Shown here piece after piece: positions 13,860-21,466 of a stretch of DNA of 32,808 nt. The position numbers and the translations under genes were made by a program. Origin of the DNA: Dechloromonas sp. UBA6271 (lineage in GTDB: Bacteria > Pseudomonadota > Gammaproteobacteria > Burkholderiales > Rhodocyclaceae); contig DJUX01000024.1 in NCBI GenBank assembly GCA_002440665.1, positions 1 to 32,808 of the forward strand, written 5' to 3'. Position 1 is the first letter of the stretch. Each line of letters begins with the position of its first letter. The notes under the pieces are model-generated. The model did no database searches. It was not told where the DNA came from and was given only the letters and a program-made list of their open reading frames with translations.

Positions 13860-14384
13860 ATGAGCAATTCAATGACACTGCGTGGTGGTGATAACAAACC
13901 CTGGTACAAGGAACGTTGGCCGTGGCTTCTCATGGCCGGCCCGGCAATTGTCGTTGTTGCCGGATTTATAACGGCTTGGCTGGCAATCGTCAGTAACGAT
14001 GGCTTGGTTGCCGACGATTACTACAAACAGGGTCTGGCGGTTAATCAGCGTCTGCAGAGAGATCATTACGCGAGCGAACTTGGCCTGCGTGTCGATTTGA
14101 TGCGTTCGGGCGAGCAAATCCGCCTTCTGATGACAGCCGAAAGTGATGCGGGGCTGCCGGAAGTGCTGACGCTGAAGCTGGCACACCCTACTCGCGCCGG
14201 GCATGACCAGCTGGTCAAGATGGTTTCCGAAGGACAGGGCTTTTACGGTGGCAAGTTGAGCGCTGACATTTTCGGGCGCTGGCATGTCTCAATCGAAGAT
14301 CCCGCGGGAAAATGGCGGTTGCAGGGGGATTGGCTGGCGGATGCCGAGGAGCCGTTGCACCTCGCGTCGCGGCCTGCGAAGTAG
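13860..14384 (+). CDS. ccoH: cbb3 oxidase assembly protein CcoH (FixH family)
   Basis: This 174-residue FixH-family protein has one N-terminal membrane anchor (about residues 20-42, WPWLLMAGPAIVVVAGFITA) and a periplasmic domain beginning with the conserved SNDGLVADDYYKQGLAVNQ. The C-terminal half contains the FixH-typical FGRWHVSIEDPAGKWRLQGDW. It interacts with CcoN during cbb3 assembly. The start one base after the ccoG stop shows tight operon coupling. The following DUF3149 gene is 29 bp away and probably on the same transcript. The gene appears complete. Confidence 0.93.
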   Translation: MSNSMTLRGGDNKPWYKERWPWLLMAGPAIVVVAGFITAWLAIVSNDGLVADDYYKQGLAVNQRLQRDHYASELGLRVDLMRSGEQIRLLMTAESDAGLPEVLTLKLAHPTRAGHDQLVKMVSEGQGFYGGKLSADIFGRWHVSIEDPAGKWRLQGDWLADAEEPLHLASRPAK

Positions 14385-14413
14385 AGTTTTTTTCTGTTAC
14401 TGGGAGGTGACAT

Positions 14414-14554
14414 ATGGCTTGGGAGCTTTTGTTTGGTAGCGATATCGGCCTGATGAGCCTTGCCGTCATTGTCGGCGTGCTGGTCATCGGCGTCGTCATG
14501 GGCAAGATGTATTCAAACAAGGTGGAAGAAGAGTCGCGCAAACTCGGCAAGTAA
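14414..14554 (+). CDS. Small DUF3149-type membrane protein
   Basis: This 46-residue protein starts MAWELLFGSDIGLMSLAVIV, continues with a single membrane helix to about residue 30, and ends in a charged tail (KMYSNKVEEESRKLGK). The LFGSDxGLMSLAVI start is characteristic of the DUF3149 family, of unknown function. GGGAGGTGA is well placed before the ATG. It lies between ccoH and a terminator at 14597-14631, and so is the last gene of the ccoG-ccoH unit. A role as a small helper subunit of the oxidase or its assembly is possible by position only. Confidence 0.85.
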   Translation: MAWELLFGSDIGLMSLAVIVGVLVIGVVMGKMYSNKVEEESRKLGK

Positions 14555-14596
14555 TTGCTCTTTGGATTACCGCCTCTTGGGGCGGGTTGATTTCCT

Positions 14597-14631
14597 CCCC
14601 CGGTCGGCACTGCCGTCGGGGGTTTGTTTTT
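14597..14631 (+). terminator. Intrinsic terminator after the DUF3149 gene
   Basis: CCCCCG (14597-14602) and CGGGGG (14617-14622) form the stem base, with further pairing inside the loop, followed by a T-rich run. It marks the end of the cbb3 accessory operon. Confidence 0.75.
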
Positions 14632-14662
14632 GGCGTGGGGAAAGATTTGTACGGATAAGCGA

Positions 14663-15340
14663 ATGTTGAGACGGGCAGTTTTCATCTCCATCGTTTGTCA
14701 TTTCGCCGTGCTGGTTTCGTTTTGGCACGTGGCGCAGTTTGCGGAGCCGGCATTCCATGCCGAAAATGCGGTAATCGACGCGCGTTTGCTTTCCCCGACG
14801 AGCGGAACGCCATCGCCGCTAACGGTACCTTTGCACAACACTCCGCTTCCTCCTGCAAAGGTTTTGGCGACTGCTGCCGAGACCGTGCCCAAGTTCAGGG
14901 CCGGGAGGGAAAGTCCAGTTTTGCCCTCACTTTCGCGGTCGACCGCAACAGCTGGGGTTGCCGTGAGCGACAGGGCCGCTGTCGTGTCGGTGGAGTCTGC
15001 CTTGCCATCCAGCACTGCGGCACTTCCGAAAGACGAGGTCAGTCCAGATGGCGTGCGCCAGTACCGCTTGAATCTCGCCCGCGAAGCGCGGCGTTTCAAG
15101 CGCTATCCTCCACTGGCTCGCCAGCGGGGCTGGGAGGGAGTCGTCGTCGTAGTCGTAAATACGGTTGTCGGTGGGGCGCTTCCCCAGGTTGGTCTGAGCC
15201 AGTCCAGTGGCTTCGATCTGCTGGATCAGGAAGCGCTGGAACTCGTGTTGCTGGCAGTGCATACAGCGACGGTGCCGGAGAGTTTGCGCAATCGCCAGTT
15301 CGGCCTGACGCTGCCGATTCATTATCGCCTGGACGATTGA
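14663..15340 (+). CDS. TonB family energy transducer
   Basis: This 225-residue protein has an N-terminal membrane anchor (residues 1-25, MLRRAVFISIVCHFAVLVSF), a low-complexity periplasmic linker rich in A, S, T, P and V (about 30-125), and a C-terminal TonB domain. The TonB domain shows RRFKRYPPLARQRGWEGVVV, a VGLSQSSGFDLLDQEALELV segment and LTLPIHYRL at the end. The linker is shorter and less proline/lysine-rich than in classic TonB. It would couple the proton-motive force to an outer-membrane receptor, working with ExbB/ExbD; an exbBD pair lies about 4 kb downstream. The ATG at 14663 is preferred because the membrane anchor starts there. The stop codon abuts that of the convergent NUDIX gene without any spacer. 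Confidence 0.88.
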   Translation: MLRRAVFISIVCHFAVLVSFWHVAQFAEPAFHAENAVIDARLLSPTSGTPSPLTVPLHNTPLPPAKVLATAAETVPKFRAGRESPVLPSLSRSTATAGVAVSDRAAVVSVESALPSSTAALPKDEVSPDGVRQYRLNLAREARRFKRYPPLARQRGWEGVVVVVVNTVVGGALPQVGLSQSSGFDLLDQEALELVLLAVHTATVPESLRNRQFGLTLPIHYRLDD

Positions 15341-15889
15341 TCAGACCGTTCGGGCCAGCGGGAGCAGTGCCGTTTCGTGAAATCCGAAGTGCCCTTGCGT
15401 AACGTCTGCCAGATAGTGCTCCAGGCAGTGCGTGACGCTGCGGAAGGCAATGTCCGACCAAGGAATATCTTCCGGCCTTAGCAGCGCGACCTCGAGGCTT
15501 TCTTCGCCAGCTGAATAATCTGCCGTAGCCAGGCGGCCGCGATAGAAGAGATGTACCTGATTGATGTGGGCAATGCTGACCATGGCAAACGGCGCGTCGA
15601 TGATGATCCGTGCCCTAGCCTCTTCATGCGTTTCGCGGCTGGCGGCCTCGGCAGTCGTTTCGCCGTTTTCCATGAAGCCGGCAGGGAGTGTCCAGAAGCC
15701 GCGCTTTGGCTCGATGGCACGCCGACAGAGGAGGATGCGTCCTTCCCAAGTTGCCACGCAACCGACGACCAGCCTGGGGTTTTCGTAATGAATATGACCG
15801 CAGCGTTTGCAGACATGCCGCGGAAGCGCGTCGCCGGCAGGAATCTCGAAGGAAACATCGGCGCCGCAATGCGTGCAGTATTTGATCAT
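15341..15889 (-). CDS. NUDIX hydrolase with N-terminal zinc ribbon
   Basis: This protein of about 182 residues hydrolyses a nucleoside diphosphate linked to another group; the exact substrate is unknown. A zinc ribbon opens it, with CTHCG and CKRCGHIHYENP, as in the NudC-like group. The NUDIX box follows in GFMENGETTAEAASRETHEE plus ARARI, with the catalytic REtHEE core; the glycine usually found after EE is alanine. The start at 15889 (MIKYCTHCG) fits the family better than the ATG at 15928. It faces the TonB-like gene tail to tail, with stops directly adjacent and no terminator between. It is probably a housekeeping sanitation or NADH-type pyrophosphatase. Confidence 0.9.
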   Translation of the reverse strand: MIKYCTHCGADVSFEIPAGDALPRHVCKRCGHIHYENPRLVVGCVATWEGRILLCRRAIEPKRGFWTLPAGFMENGETTAEAASRETHEEARARIIIDAPFAMVSIAHINQVHLFYRGRLATADYSAGEESLEVALLRPEDIPWSDIAFRSVTHCLEHYLADVTQGHFGFHETALLPLARTV

Positions 15890-16058
15890 CGGATGAGCGC
15901 GTTCGGGATGATGTCGGCAGTTTAGCATTGCAAACTTGTCGCAAATCAGGGAAGTTGGAGCGCCACGCCCGGATTCGATCCTTAATTCGTTACAATGACA
16001 ATCTGCTCACAACTGTCGGTTTAAGCCGGTCGGTCTGGATTGCAACACGGGAAAAGAA

Positions 16059-16364
16059 ATGCAAGTAAATGTCACCAAAGATGGCAACAGGGTTGTCATC
16101 TTGCTCTCGGGCCGTTTTGATTTCAATACGCACCGCGAATTCCGTAGTGCGGTTGAACCGCTGGTGACTGACGGTGGCGTCGCTGCCATCACGATCGATT
16201 TTTCCTCCGTGGAGTACCTCGACAGCTCTGCCCTCGGCATGCTTCTGATGCTGCGCGACAGAATGAGTGGTGCCAAAAAAGTAGTTACGCTTGCCGGCGT
16301 GCACGGCAATGTGAAACAGGTTCTCGATATTGCCAACTTCGGCAAGTTGTTCCAGATCACCTGA
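16059..16364 (+). CDS. STAS-domain anti-sigma factor antagonist
   Basis: This 101-residue single-domain STAS protein has the family's strand-helix pattern: MQVNVTKDGNRVVILLSGRF, DFNTHREFRSAVEPLV, then the phosphorylation loop IDFSSVEYLDSSALGMLLML with the conserved serine after the aspartate, and VVTLAGVHGNVKQVLDIANF. Such proteins act in partner switching, bound and phosphorylated by an anti-sigma kinase. No kinase or phosphatase gene lies nearby, so its partners are elsewhere. GGGAAAAG precedes the ATG. The gene is flanked by a NUDIX gene on the other strand and the tRNA-Thr(TGT) gene. Roles in general stress, secretion or biofilm control are possible. Confidence 0.92.
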   Translation: MQVNVTKDGNRVVILLSGRFDFNTHREFRSAVEPLVTDGGVAAITIDFSSVEYLDSSALGMLLMLRDRMSGAKKVVTLAGVHGNVKQVLDIANFGKLFQIT

Positions 16365-16470
16365 TGTTTGGCGGACTCGACAGAGTCCGGTTGCCGAAAA
16401 TCGCGCTGTATCTTTTTTCGGCTGCCTCGTCTTCATCTGGGACAACATGTGCCAAATGCTGAGCTCAGGC

Positions 16471-16476
16471 TATAAT
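16471..16476 (+). promoter_or_regulatory. -10 element of the tRNA-Thr(TGT) gene
   Basis: A perfect TATAAT lies 18 bp before the mature tRNA 5' end and is followed by a C-rich segment (CCTGCCCCGG) that could act as a GC-rich discriminator typical of stringently controlled stable-RNA promoters. No good -35 was seen. Confidence 0.6.
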
Positions 16477-16494
16477 CCTGCCCCGGTGCAAGTT

Positions 16495-16568
16495 GCCCCC
16501 GTAGCATGAAGGTCGTGCAGTTGATTTGTAATCATCAGGTAGCGGTTCGATTCCGTTCGGGGGCACCA
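16495..16568 (+). tRNA. tRNA-Thr (anticodon TGT)
   Basis: This 74-nt tRNA carries an encoded CCA. Acceptor strands GCCCCCG and CGGGGGC pair fully. The D arm is GCAT/GTGC around the seven-base loop GAAGGTC. The anticodon stem is GTTGA/TCATC around loop TTTGTAA with anticodon TGT at 16527-16529, the variable loop is four bases, and the T arm is AGCGG/CCGTT around TTCGATT. The D stem departs from the usual GCTC, and the anticodon stem has one T-T mismatch. A TATAAT box precedes it. No terminator is obvious. Confidence 0.88.
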
Positions 16569-16662
16569 ATAAGTCGAATGCTTGAGCCATTATGCGTGCT
16601 TGTTGGTCATTCGCAAGGCATCCAGTCCCAGAAAATCACACAAGCGCCAGATGCTCTCGCGT

Positions 16663-16908
16663 TCAGTTCGCTACTTTCGACCAGCCTTTGGCTTCCATAC
16701 ACGCAAACATCCGGCGAACAGCTTCGTTGGTAATCGTGCCTGTGGTGTCGGGATAGGTTGCAGTCTTGCATTGATTCAGGTCGAAAGAATATTCCTGATC
16801 GGAAGCGCCCGGTTTCTCCCAGTGCCACGTCGGTTTTAGCGCACAGCCAGCCACGCCGGCGAAAATACAGGCTGCCAAGGCCATTGCCCTGCTTTTGATA
16901 CTGTTCAT
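16663..16908 (-). CDS. Small putative lipoprotein
   Basis: This 81-residue protein has a lipoprotein signal peptide: MNSIKSRAMALAACIFAGVA followed by the lipobox cysteine (LFAGVAGC-like, Cys22). The mature part of about 60 residues contains two further cysteines (NQCKTATYP and FACMEAKGW) that could form a disulphide; the MFACMEAKGWSK ending recurs in small enterobacterial-like outer membrane lipoproteins. It would be anchored to the outer or inner membrane facing the periplasm. It lies downstream of the sodB terminator on the same strand and is probably transcribed separately. No function is known. Confidence 0.8.
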   Translation of the reverse strand: MNSIKSRAMALAACIFAGVAGCALKPTWHWEKPGASDQEYSFDLNQCKTATYPDTTGTITNEAVRRMFACMEAKGWSKVAN

Positions 16909-16960
16909 TCCGGTATCTTTCTTGAGTCGGGGAGAGGGCTAATTCGGGAGGCTATAAAGA

Positions 16961-16986
16961 ATAAAAAAGGGAGCAATTCGCTCCCT
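16961..16986 (-). terminator. Intrinsic terminator after sodB
   Basis: Read on the minus strand, AGGGAGC and GCTCCCT enclose a five-base loop, followed by TTTTTTAT. It lies about 45 bp after the sodB stop and ends the xseA-sodB transcript. Confidence 0.88.
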
Positions 16987-17029
16987 CTGGTTTTTCGTGA
17001 GATGAGTTTCACGAAGCGATGACTGAGGA

Positions 17030-17614
17030 TCAGGAGAAGTTGGCTTCGGCGAAGGACCAGTTCACGAGGCTGCTCAGGAAGGTCTCGACGAACTTCGGGC
17101 GCAGGTTGCGGTAATCGATGTAGTAGGCGTGTTCCCAGACGTCGATGCACAGCAGGGCTTTGTCGCCGGTGGTCAGCGGGGTGCCGGCGGCGCCCATGTT
17201 GACGATGTCAACCGAACCATCGGCCTTCTTGACCAGCCAGGTCCAGCCGGAACCGAAGTTGCCGACGGCGGAGGTCTGGAAGGCGGTCTTGAAGGCATCG
17301 AGCGAACCCCACTTGGCGTCGATGGCAGCAGCCAGGGCACCCTTCGGAGCGCCGCCACCGTTCGGGGTCAGGCAGTTCCAGAAGAAGGTGTGGTTCCAGA
17401 CCTGAGCAGCGTTGTTGTAGACGCCGCCGGCCGGGGCCTTCTTGACGATGGCTTCGAGGTCGAGATTTTCGTACTCGGTACCCTTGATCAGGTTGTTCAG
17501 GTTGGTGACGTAGGCCTGGTGATGCTTGGAATAGTGGTAGTCAAAGGTCTCGGCCGACATGTGCGGTGCGAGGGCATCCTTGGCGAAAGGCAGCTGGGGC
17601 AGTTGGTGTTCCAT
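17030..17614 (-). CDS. sodB: Iron superoxide dismutase
   Basis: This 194-residue cytoplasmic enzyme dismutates superoxide to H2O2 and O2. The four metal ligands are in place: H27 (FDYHYSKHHQAYV), H75 (VWNHTFFWNCL), D158 and H162 (CIDVWEHAYYIDYRN). The FeSOD-type context (AAQVWNHTFFWN and NFGSGWTWLV) supports iron rather than manganese, though cambialistic use cannot be excluded. GGAGAAAAC lies directly before the ATG. It follows xseA by 36 bp on the same strand and has its own terminator. Its presence beside a microaerobic oxidase region fits a life around the oxic-anoxic boundary. Confidence 0.97.
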   Translation of the reverse strand: MEHQLPQLPFAKDALAPHMSAETFDYHYSKHHQAYVTNLNNLIKGTEYENLDLEAIVKKAPAGGVYNNAAQVWNHTFFWNCLTPNGGGAPKGALAAAIDAKWGSLDAFKTAFQTSAVGNFGSGWTWLVKKADGSVDIVNMGAAGTPLTTGDKALLCIDVWEHAYYIDYRNLRPKFVETFLSSLVNWSFAEANFS

Positions 17615-17650
17615 TGTTTTCTCCGTTGTAAAAGGGGTAGAACGAAAATT

Positions 17651-19006
17651 CTATTGGGCTTTGGACGACGCGACAACCGCTTCGACGGTTGCAACGGCCG
17701 CGCCCCTGGCAAAGCTGACTCTGAGCGTGGCGCCCGGGTGAAGGCTGGCGGCGTCGCGTACTGCCCGACCATCCGGGCCAATTGCCAACGCATAGCCGCG
17801 ATTGAGGACGGCATGCGGATCAAGTTGAATGAGACTTGCGGTCAGCGCATTTAGTTTCGCTTCGGCGCCGGAAACTTTCTGGCAGGCTGAGTTTTCGAGC
17901 CGATATTGCAGATATTTCAGGTGGTCGCGTGCGCTTTCCAGTCGTGGGCGTGTGCCACCCAGGCGATGGGCAAGCGTGCCAAGACCCTGCCGGCGGATGG
18001 TGAGTTGGTGATCCAGAGCTCGCCCGAGTCGCGCACCAAGCTGCATGACGGTTTCCCGGCGTTGGCGCAGCCGCTCAGCCGGGTGGGTCAGGCGGGCGGC
18101 GAGCCAGTCGAGTTGCTGGGCGCGCTCGGCCAGCCTGCGTTCGAACTGGCGGCTGATTCGCCGCTGGAATTGTTGCAGGGCAGCGAGCAGTGTCTCGCGG
18201 TCCGGACTGAGGATTTCGGCTGCAGCGGTGGGCGTTGGCGCACGCAAGTCGGCGGCAAAATCGGCAATGGTGAAATCGGTTTCGTGGCCGACCCCGGAAA
18301 TTATCGGCAGCGCGCTGGCGCGGATGGCGCGCGCGACGACTTCCTCGTTGAACGACCACAAATCCTCGATGCTGCCGCCGCCCCGGCAGAGAATGATGGC
18401 GTCGCAATCGCCAGCTGCGGCCAATTTCAGGGCGGCAGCAATTTTTTCGGCGGCGCCTTCGCCCTGGACGGGAGTCGGGTAGAGATCAACGCGGATGTGC
18501 GGGGCGCGCCGGCGCAGTGTGGACAGCACATCGCGCAGGGCAGCCGCCTGCAGACTGGTGACGATGGCCAGCGCTTGCGGGTGTTCGGGCAGCGGGCGCT
18601 TGATCTCGGCAGCGAACACCCCTTCACTTTCAAGCTTGGCCTTGAGGCGCAGAAAGCGTTCGAACAAATCGCCTTGTCCGGCGCGGCGGACCGATTCGAC
18701 ATTGAGTTGGAACTCGCCTCGCGGTTCGTAAAACGAAACCAGCGCCCTTGCTTCGATCTTCTGCCCATTTTCCAGGCGCCAGCCTAACAACTGCGTGCGG
18801 TTGCGCCACATGACGCAGCGCACCTGTGCGTTGGCATCCTTCAGGGAAAAATAGACATGCCCGGAGGCGGCGTAGGTAAGGTTCGAGATTTCACCGCCGA
18901 CCCACGTGAGTGGGAAGGTGGATTCCAGGCAGTCGCGTACCAGACGATTGAGGCTGGAAACGCTGAGTACCGGATTGGTGGAAACGGCTGAAGCTGGATC
19001 GGGCAT
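17651..19006 (-). CDS. xseA: Exodeoxyribonuclease VII large subunit
   Basis: This 451-residue large subunit of ExoVII degrades single-stranded DNA into short oligonucleotides. The N-terminal OB-fold domain is about residues 15-115 (VLSVSSLNRLVRDCLESTF, WVGGEISNLTYAASGHVYFS, VRCVMWRNR). The catalytic domain has the conserved QAAALRDVLSTLRRRAP, ILCRGGGSIEDLWSFNEE and ISGVGHETDFTIADFAADLR. A long helical region (about 260-390) follows, with the C-terminal LNRGYALAIGPDGRAVRDAA motif. The length is normal. The small subunit XseB is not in the window. It is the upstream partner of sodB. Confidence 0.97.
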   Translation of the reverse strand: MPDPASAVSTNPVLSVSSLNRLVRDCLESTFPLTWVGGEISNLTYAASGHVYFSLKDANAQVRCVMWRNRTQLLGWRLENGQKIEARALVSFYEPRGEFQLNVESVRRAGQGDLFERFLRLKAKLESEGVFAAEIKRPLPEHPQALAIVTSLQAAALRDVLSTLRRRAPHIRVDLYPTPVQGEGAAEKIAAALKLAAAGDCDAIILCRGGGSIEDLWSFNEEVVARAIRASALPIISGVGHETDFTIADFAADLRAPTPTAAAEILSPDRETLLAALQQFQRRISRQFERRLAERAQQLDWLAARLTHPAERLRQRRETVMQLGARLGRALDHQLTIRRQGLGTLAHRLGGTRPRLESARDHLKYLQYRLENSACQKVSGAEAKLNALTASLIQLDPHAVLNRGYALAIGPDGRAVRDAASLHPGATLRVSFARGAAVATVEAVVASSKAQ

Positions 19007-19178
19007 GTCACCGATTGTACCCTGCTGGGTCCGGAATGGTCGCCTATTGTTGGTGGGATGTTTTTATAACCAACTGATTTATTGGAAAATTAAATGATGT
19101 GCCTAGTTTTTTCGCAATGCAGGTAGAAGCCATTGTCAATGCGGGTTTGAACCACTTGATGACAGCTCATTCACAGAC

Positions 19179-19201
19179 TTATCCACAGCTTCTGGGGATA
19201 A
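19179..19201. promoter_or_regulatory. Inverted DnaA-box-like pair upstream of exbB
   Basis: TTATCCACA (19179-19187), a perfect DnaA box, faces TGGGGATAA (19193-19201), the complement of TTATCCCCA. The two are five bases apart and form a near-perfect palindrome. AT-rich DNA lies to the left (about 19055-19120). The surrounding gap 19007-19286 has no gene. It might be a DnaA-binding regulatory or titration site, or the operator of another regulator. Confidence 0.4.
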
Positions 19202-19286
19202 GGCGGCACTGCCGCGATTTACGGGGCTTGCCGACCGGTGGGGCGAGAGGCAAAATGCCAAGTTATTCGACAAGCAAGGATTCATT

Positions 19287-19892
19287 GTGAAAGACATCGT
19301 TCTGGCTGCCGGCTGGCCTATCTGGCCGTTGTTGGCAGCTTCCATCATTTCAGTTGCGCTGATTATTGAGCGCCTCGTTGCCCTGCGGCGTTCCAAGGTG
19401 GTGCCGTCCGGTTTGTTGCAGCGTGCCGTCGGTGAATTCAAGCGCGGTGCCAACAACGACCGCATGCTGGAGGAACTGGAGCGCCATTCGCCCCTCGGCC
19501 GCGTGCTGAGTGCCGGGCTGCGCAACTTTGGGACCTCGCGCGAAGTGATGAAGGAATCGATCGAAGAGGCAGGTTCTGCCGTTTCGCATGAACTGGATCG
19601 TTATCTGACGACGCTTGGCACGATTGCCTCGATCAGCCCGTTGATGGGGTTGTTCGGCACGGTGGTCGGGATGATCGAGATTTTCGGTTCGCAGTCGCCA
19701 AGCGGCTCCAACCCGCAGCAACTGGCGCATGGTATTTCCATTGCGCTGTACAACACCGGTTTTGGTCTGGTGATTGCCATCCCGAGCTTGATTTTCTGGC
19801 GGCATTTCCGCGCACTGGTCGACAGCTTTGCCGTCGAGATGGAGCAGCAGGCCGTTCGCCTGGTCGAGTTCATGCACGGTGACCGAAAGTAG
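19287..19892 (+). CDS. exbB: ExbB/TolQ-type proton channel protein
   Basis: This 201-residue inner-membrane protein of the MotA/TolQ/ExbB family forms the proton-conducting motor with ExbD. Three membrane helices are seen at about residues 9-30, 110-135 and 150-172, with the conserved TLGTIASISPLMGLFGTVVG and IALYNTGFGLVIAIPSLIF. The cytoplasmic loop lies between helices 1 and 2. It starts at GTG with AAGGA upstream. It opens the exbB-exbD-lpxK-trm112-kdsB operon, with three bases to exbD. A partner TonB may be the product of 14663-15340. TolQ is an alternative, but the linkage to lpxK is typical of this ExbB-like group. Confidence 0.95.
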   Translation: MKDIVLAAGWPIWPLLAASIISVALIIERLVALRRSKVVPSGLLQRAVGEFKRGANNDRMLEELERHSPLGRVLSAGLRNFGTSREVMKESIEEAGSAVSHELDRYLTTLGTIASISPLMGLFGTVVGMIEIFGSQSPSGSNPQQLAHGISIALYNTGFGLVIAIPSLIFWRHFRALVDSFAVEMEQQAVRLVEFMHGDRK

Positions 19893-19895
19893 GCC

Positions 19896-20312
19896 ATGAA
19901 TTTTCAGCGCGGTCGTAGCCGGGAAGTGCCGGAAATCAACCTGATTCCGATGATCGACGTTTTGCTGGTCATCATCATCTTCCTGATGTTGACCACCACC
20001 TACTCCAAGTTTTCCGGCCTCGAGATCAACCTGCCGACTGCCGACGCCAGCAAGCAGAATGAGCAGCCGAACGAGATCGATGTTGCCGTGACGGCCAGCG
20101 GCCAGATTTTGATCAATAAATCGCCGTTGACCGCAGCAGACGTCAAGAGCATTTCCGACGCCCTGCGACGGGCGGCGGGTTCGCGCCAGGAACCGATCAT
20201 CGTCATCAATGCCGATGCCAAGGCTACCCATCAGAGCGTCATCGATGTGATGCAGGCGGCGCAGGCTGCCGGCTATCCGCATATCTCCTTCGCCACCCAA
20301 GCGCCACGCTGA
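19896..20312 (+). CDS. exbD: ExbD/TolR-type motor protein
   Basis: This 138-residue protein has an N-terminal cytoplasmic tail, one membrane helix and a periplasmic domain. The helix contains the motor aspartate: EINLIPMIDVLLVIIIFLML, with D at residue 24. The periplasmic part is typical: EINLPTADASKQ, a VTASGQILINKSPL strand and ADAKATHQSVIDVMQAAQAA. It works with ExbB to harvest the proton-motive force for TonB-dependent transport. Its stop overlaps the lpxK start by one base. Confidence 0.95.
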   Translation: MNFQRGRSREVPEINLIPMIDVLLVIIIFLMLTTTYSKFSGLEINLPTADASKQNEQPNEIDVAVTASGQILINKSPLTAADVKSISDALRRAAGSRQEPIIVINADAKATHQSVIDVMQAAQAAGYPHISFATQAPR

Positions 20313-21310
20313 TGGTCGCTCGCTGGTTGCAGCGCCAATGGTTCGAGCAACGCCGGCTTTCGCCGGCGTTGTGGCTTCTGGCGCCGCTGGCCGGGCTCTA
20401 TTCGGTCGTGGCAGCGCGCAACCGGCGCCAGGCGCGCCCCGAGCGTCTGGCGGTGCAGGTTATCGTGATCGGCAACATTACCGTCGGCGGAGCCGGCAAG
20501 ACGCCGTTGACCCTCTGGCTGGCCGGGCAACTGAAGGAGCGCGGCTGGCGGCCCGGTATCGTCAGCCGCGGCTATGGCGGCCAGGGTTTGCTGCCGCGCC
20601 CGGTTAAGCCTGACTCTGCTGCGGTCGACGTCGGTGACGAGCCGATTTTGCTTGCCCGGCGCAGCGGCGTGCCGGTTTGGATCGGGCGCGATCGGGTCGC
20701 GGTCGGGCGTGCCTTGCTGGCGGCTCATCCGGACGTAAATGTTGTTCTCTGTGACGACGGGCTGCAGCACTACCGGTTGGCGCGTGACGTCGAGCTGGCG
20801 GTCTTCGACGGGCGTGGCGCCGGCAACGGCTGGCGGCTTCCGGCCGGGCCGCTGCGCGAACCGTTGAGCCGGCTGGCTGCCGTTGACGCCGTGATCTGCA
20901 ATGGTTCGCCGGATGACCGCTTGCCGCCGGCGCTGCCGCGCTTCGAGATGCATTTGCGCGCCGGAGAGTTCTACCGTCTTGACGATCCGGAACAGCGGTG
21001 CTTCGCGGATGACCTCGCCGGTCGCAATCTGCACGCGCTGGCCGGCATCGGCGATCCGGAGCGCTTTTTCCGTACGCTGGAAGGTCTGGGGCTGGCGTTT
21101 AATCGCCACCCGTTTCCCGATCATCACGCCTACAGCGCTGCCGACCTGGCTTTCGCCAAAGGCGGCGTGCTGCTGATGACCGAGAAGGATGCAGTAAAAT
21201 GTGCCGGACTGACCGCCGACGAAACTTGGGTTTTGCCGGTCGAGGCCGAGCTTTCGCCGGCCCTTATTGATCTGATACTGGAGAAACTTCGTGGACGCCA
21301 GGCTGCTTGA
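20312..21310 (+). CDS. lpxK: Tetraacyldisaccharide 4'-kinase
   Basis: This 332-residue membrane-associated kinase phosphorylates the 4' position of the lipid A disaccharide, the sixth step of lipid A synthesis. It has an N-terminal amphipathic/hydrophobic helix (about residues 20-35), the Walker A motif VIGNITVGGAGKTPLTLWLA (residues 50-69), SRGYGGQG, the DEPILLARRSGVPVWIGRDR segment and the LCDDGLQHYRLARDVE motif near residue 150. The last part has HHAYSAADLAFAKG and LMTEKDAVKC. The start overlaps the exbD stop. The trm112 gene begins inside its 3' end (20-base overlap). Confidence 0.97.
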   Translation: MVARWLQRQWFEQRRLSPALWLLAPLAGLYSVVAARNRRQARPERLAVQVIVIGNITVGGAGKTPLTLWLAGQLKERGWRPGIVSRGYGGQGLLPRPVKPDSAAVDVGDEPILLARRSGVPVWIGRDRVAVGRALLAAHPDVNVVLCDDGLQHYRLARDVELAVFDGRGAGNGWRLPAGPLREPLSRLAAVDAVICNGSPDDRLPPALPRFEMHLRAGEFYRLDDPEQRCFADDLAGRNLHALAGIGDPERFFRTLEGLGLAFNRHPFPDHHAYSAADLAFAKGGVLLMTEKDAVKCAGLTADETWVLPVEAELSPALIDLILEKLRGRQAA

Positions 21311-21464
21311 TATCCTCGTCTGCCCGATTTGCAAGGGCAATCTCGAATACCGCAAGGCCGAAAAGGAACTGGTCTGCAAGCCCTGCAAGCTGGCCTACCC
21401 GATCCGCGACGACATTCCCATCATGCTCGAGGACGAGGCGCGCCAGTTGTCGGCGGACGAGTAG
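21291..21464 (+). CDS. Trm112/YcaR family zinc-ribbon protein
   Basis: This 57-residue protein starts at a GTG inside the 3' end of lpxK, with GGAG upstream. It shows the Trm112-like pattern MDARLLDILVCPICKGNLEY, ELVCKPCKLAYPIRDDIPIM and a short acidic tail. Four cysteines in two CxxC pairs would bind zinc. The usual linkage lpxK-ycaR-kdsB is conserved in many proteobacteria, where the protein is a small partner of unclear role. The 20-base overlap with lpxK and two-base gap to kdsB show tight translational coupling. Confidence 0.94.
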   Translation: MDARLLDILVCPICKGNLEYRKAEKELVCKPCKLAYPIRDDIPIMLEDEARQLSADE

Positions 21465-21466
21465 CG

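Noticed and set aside
19055..19201. Chromosomal replication origin
   Set aside because: Only two DnaA-box-like sites are present, and there is no dnaA, dnaN, parAB or gidA gene nearby, so an oriC is not supported.
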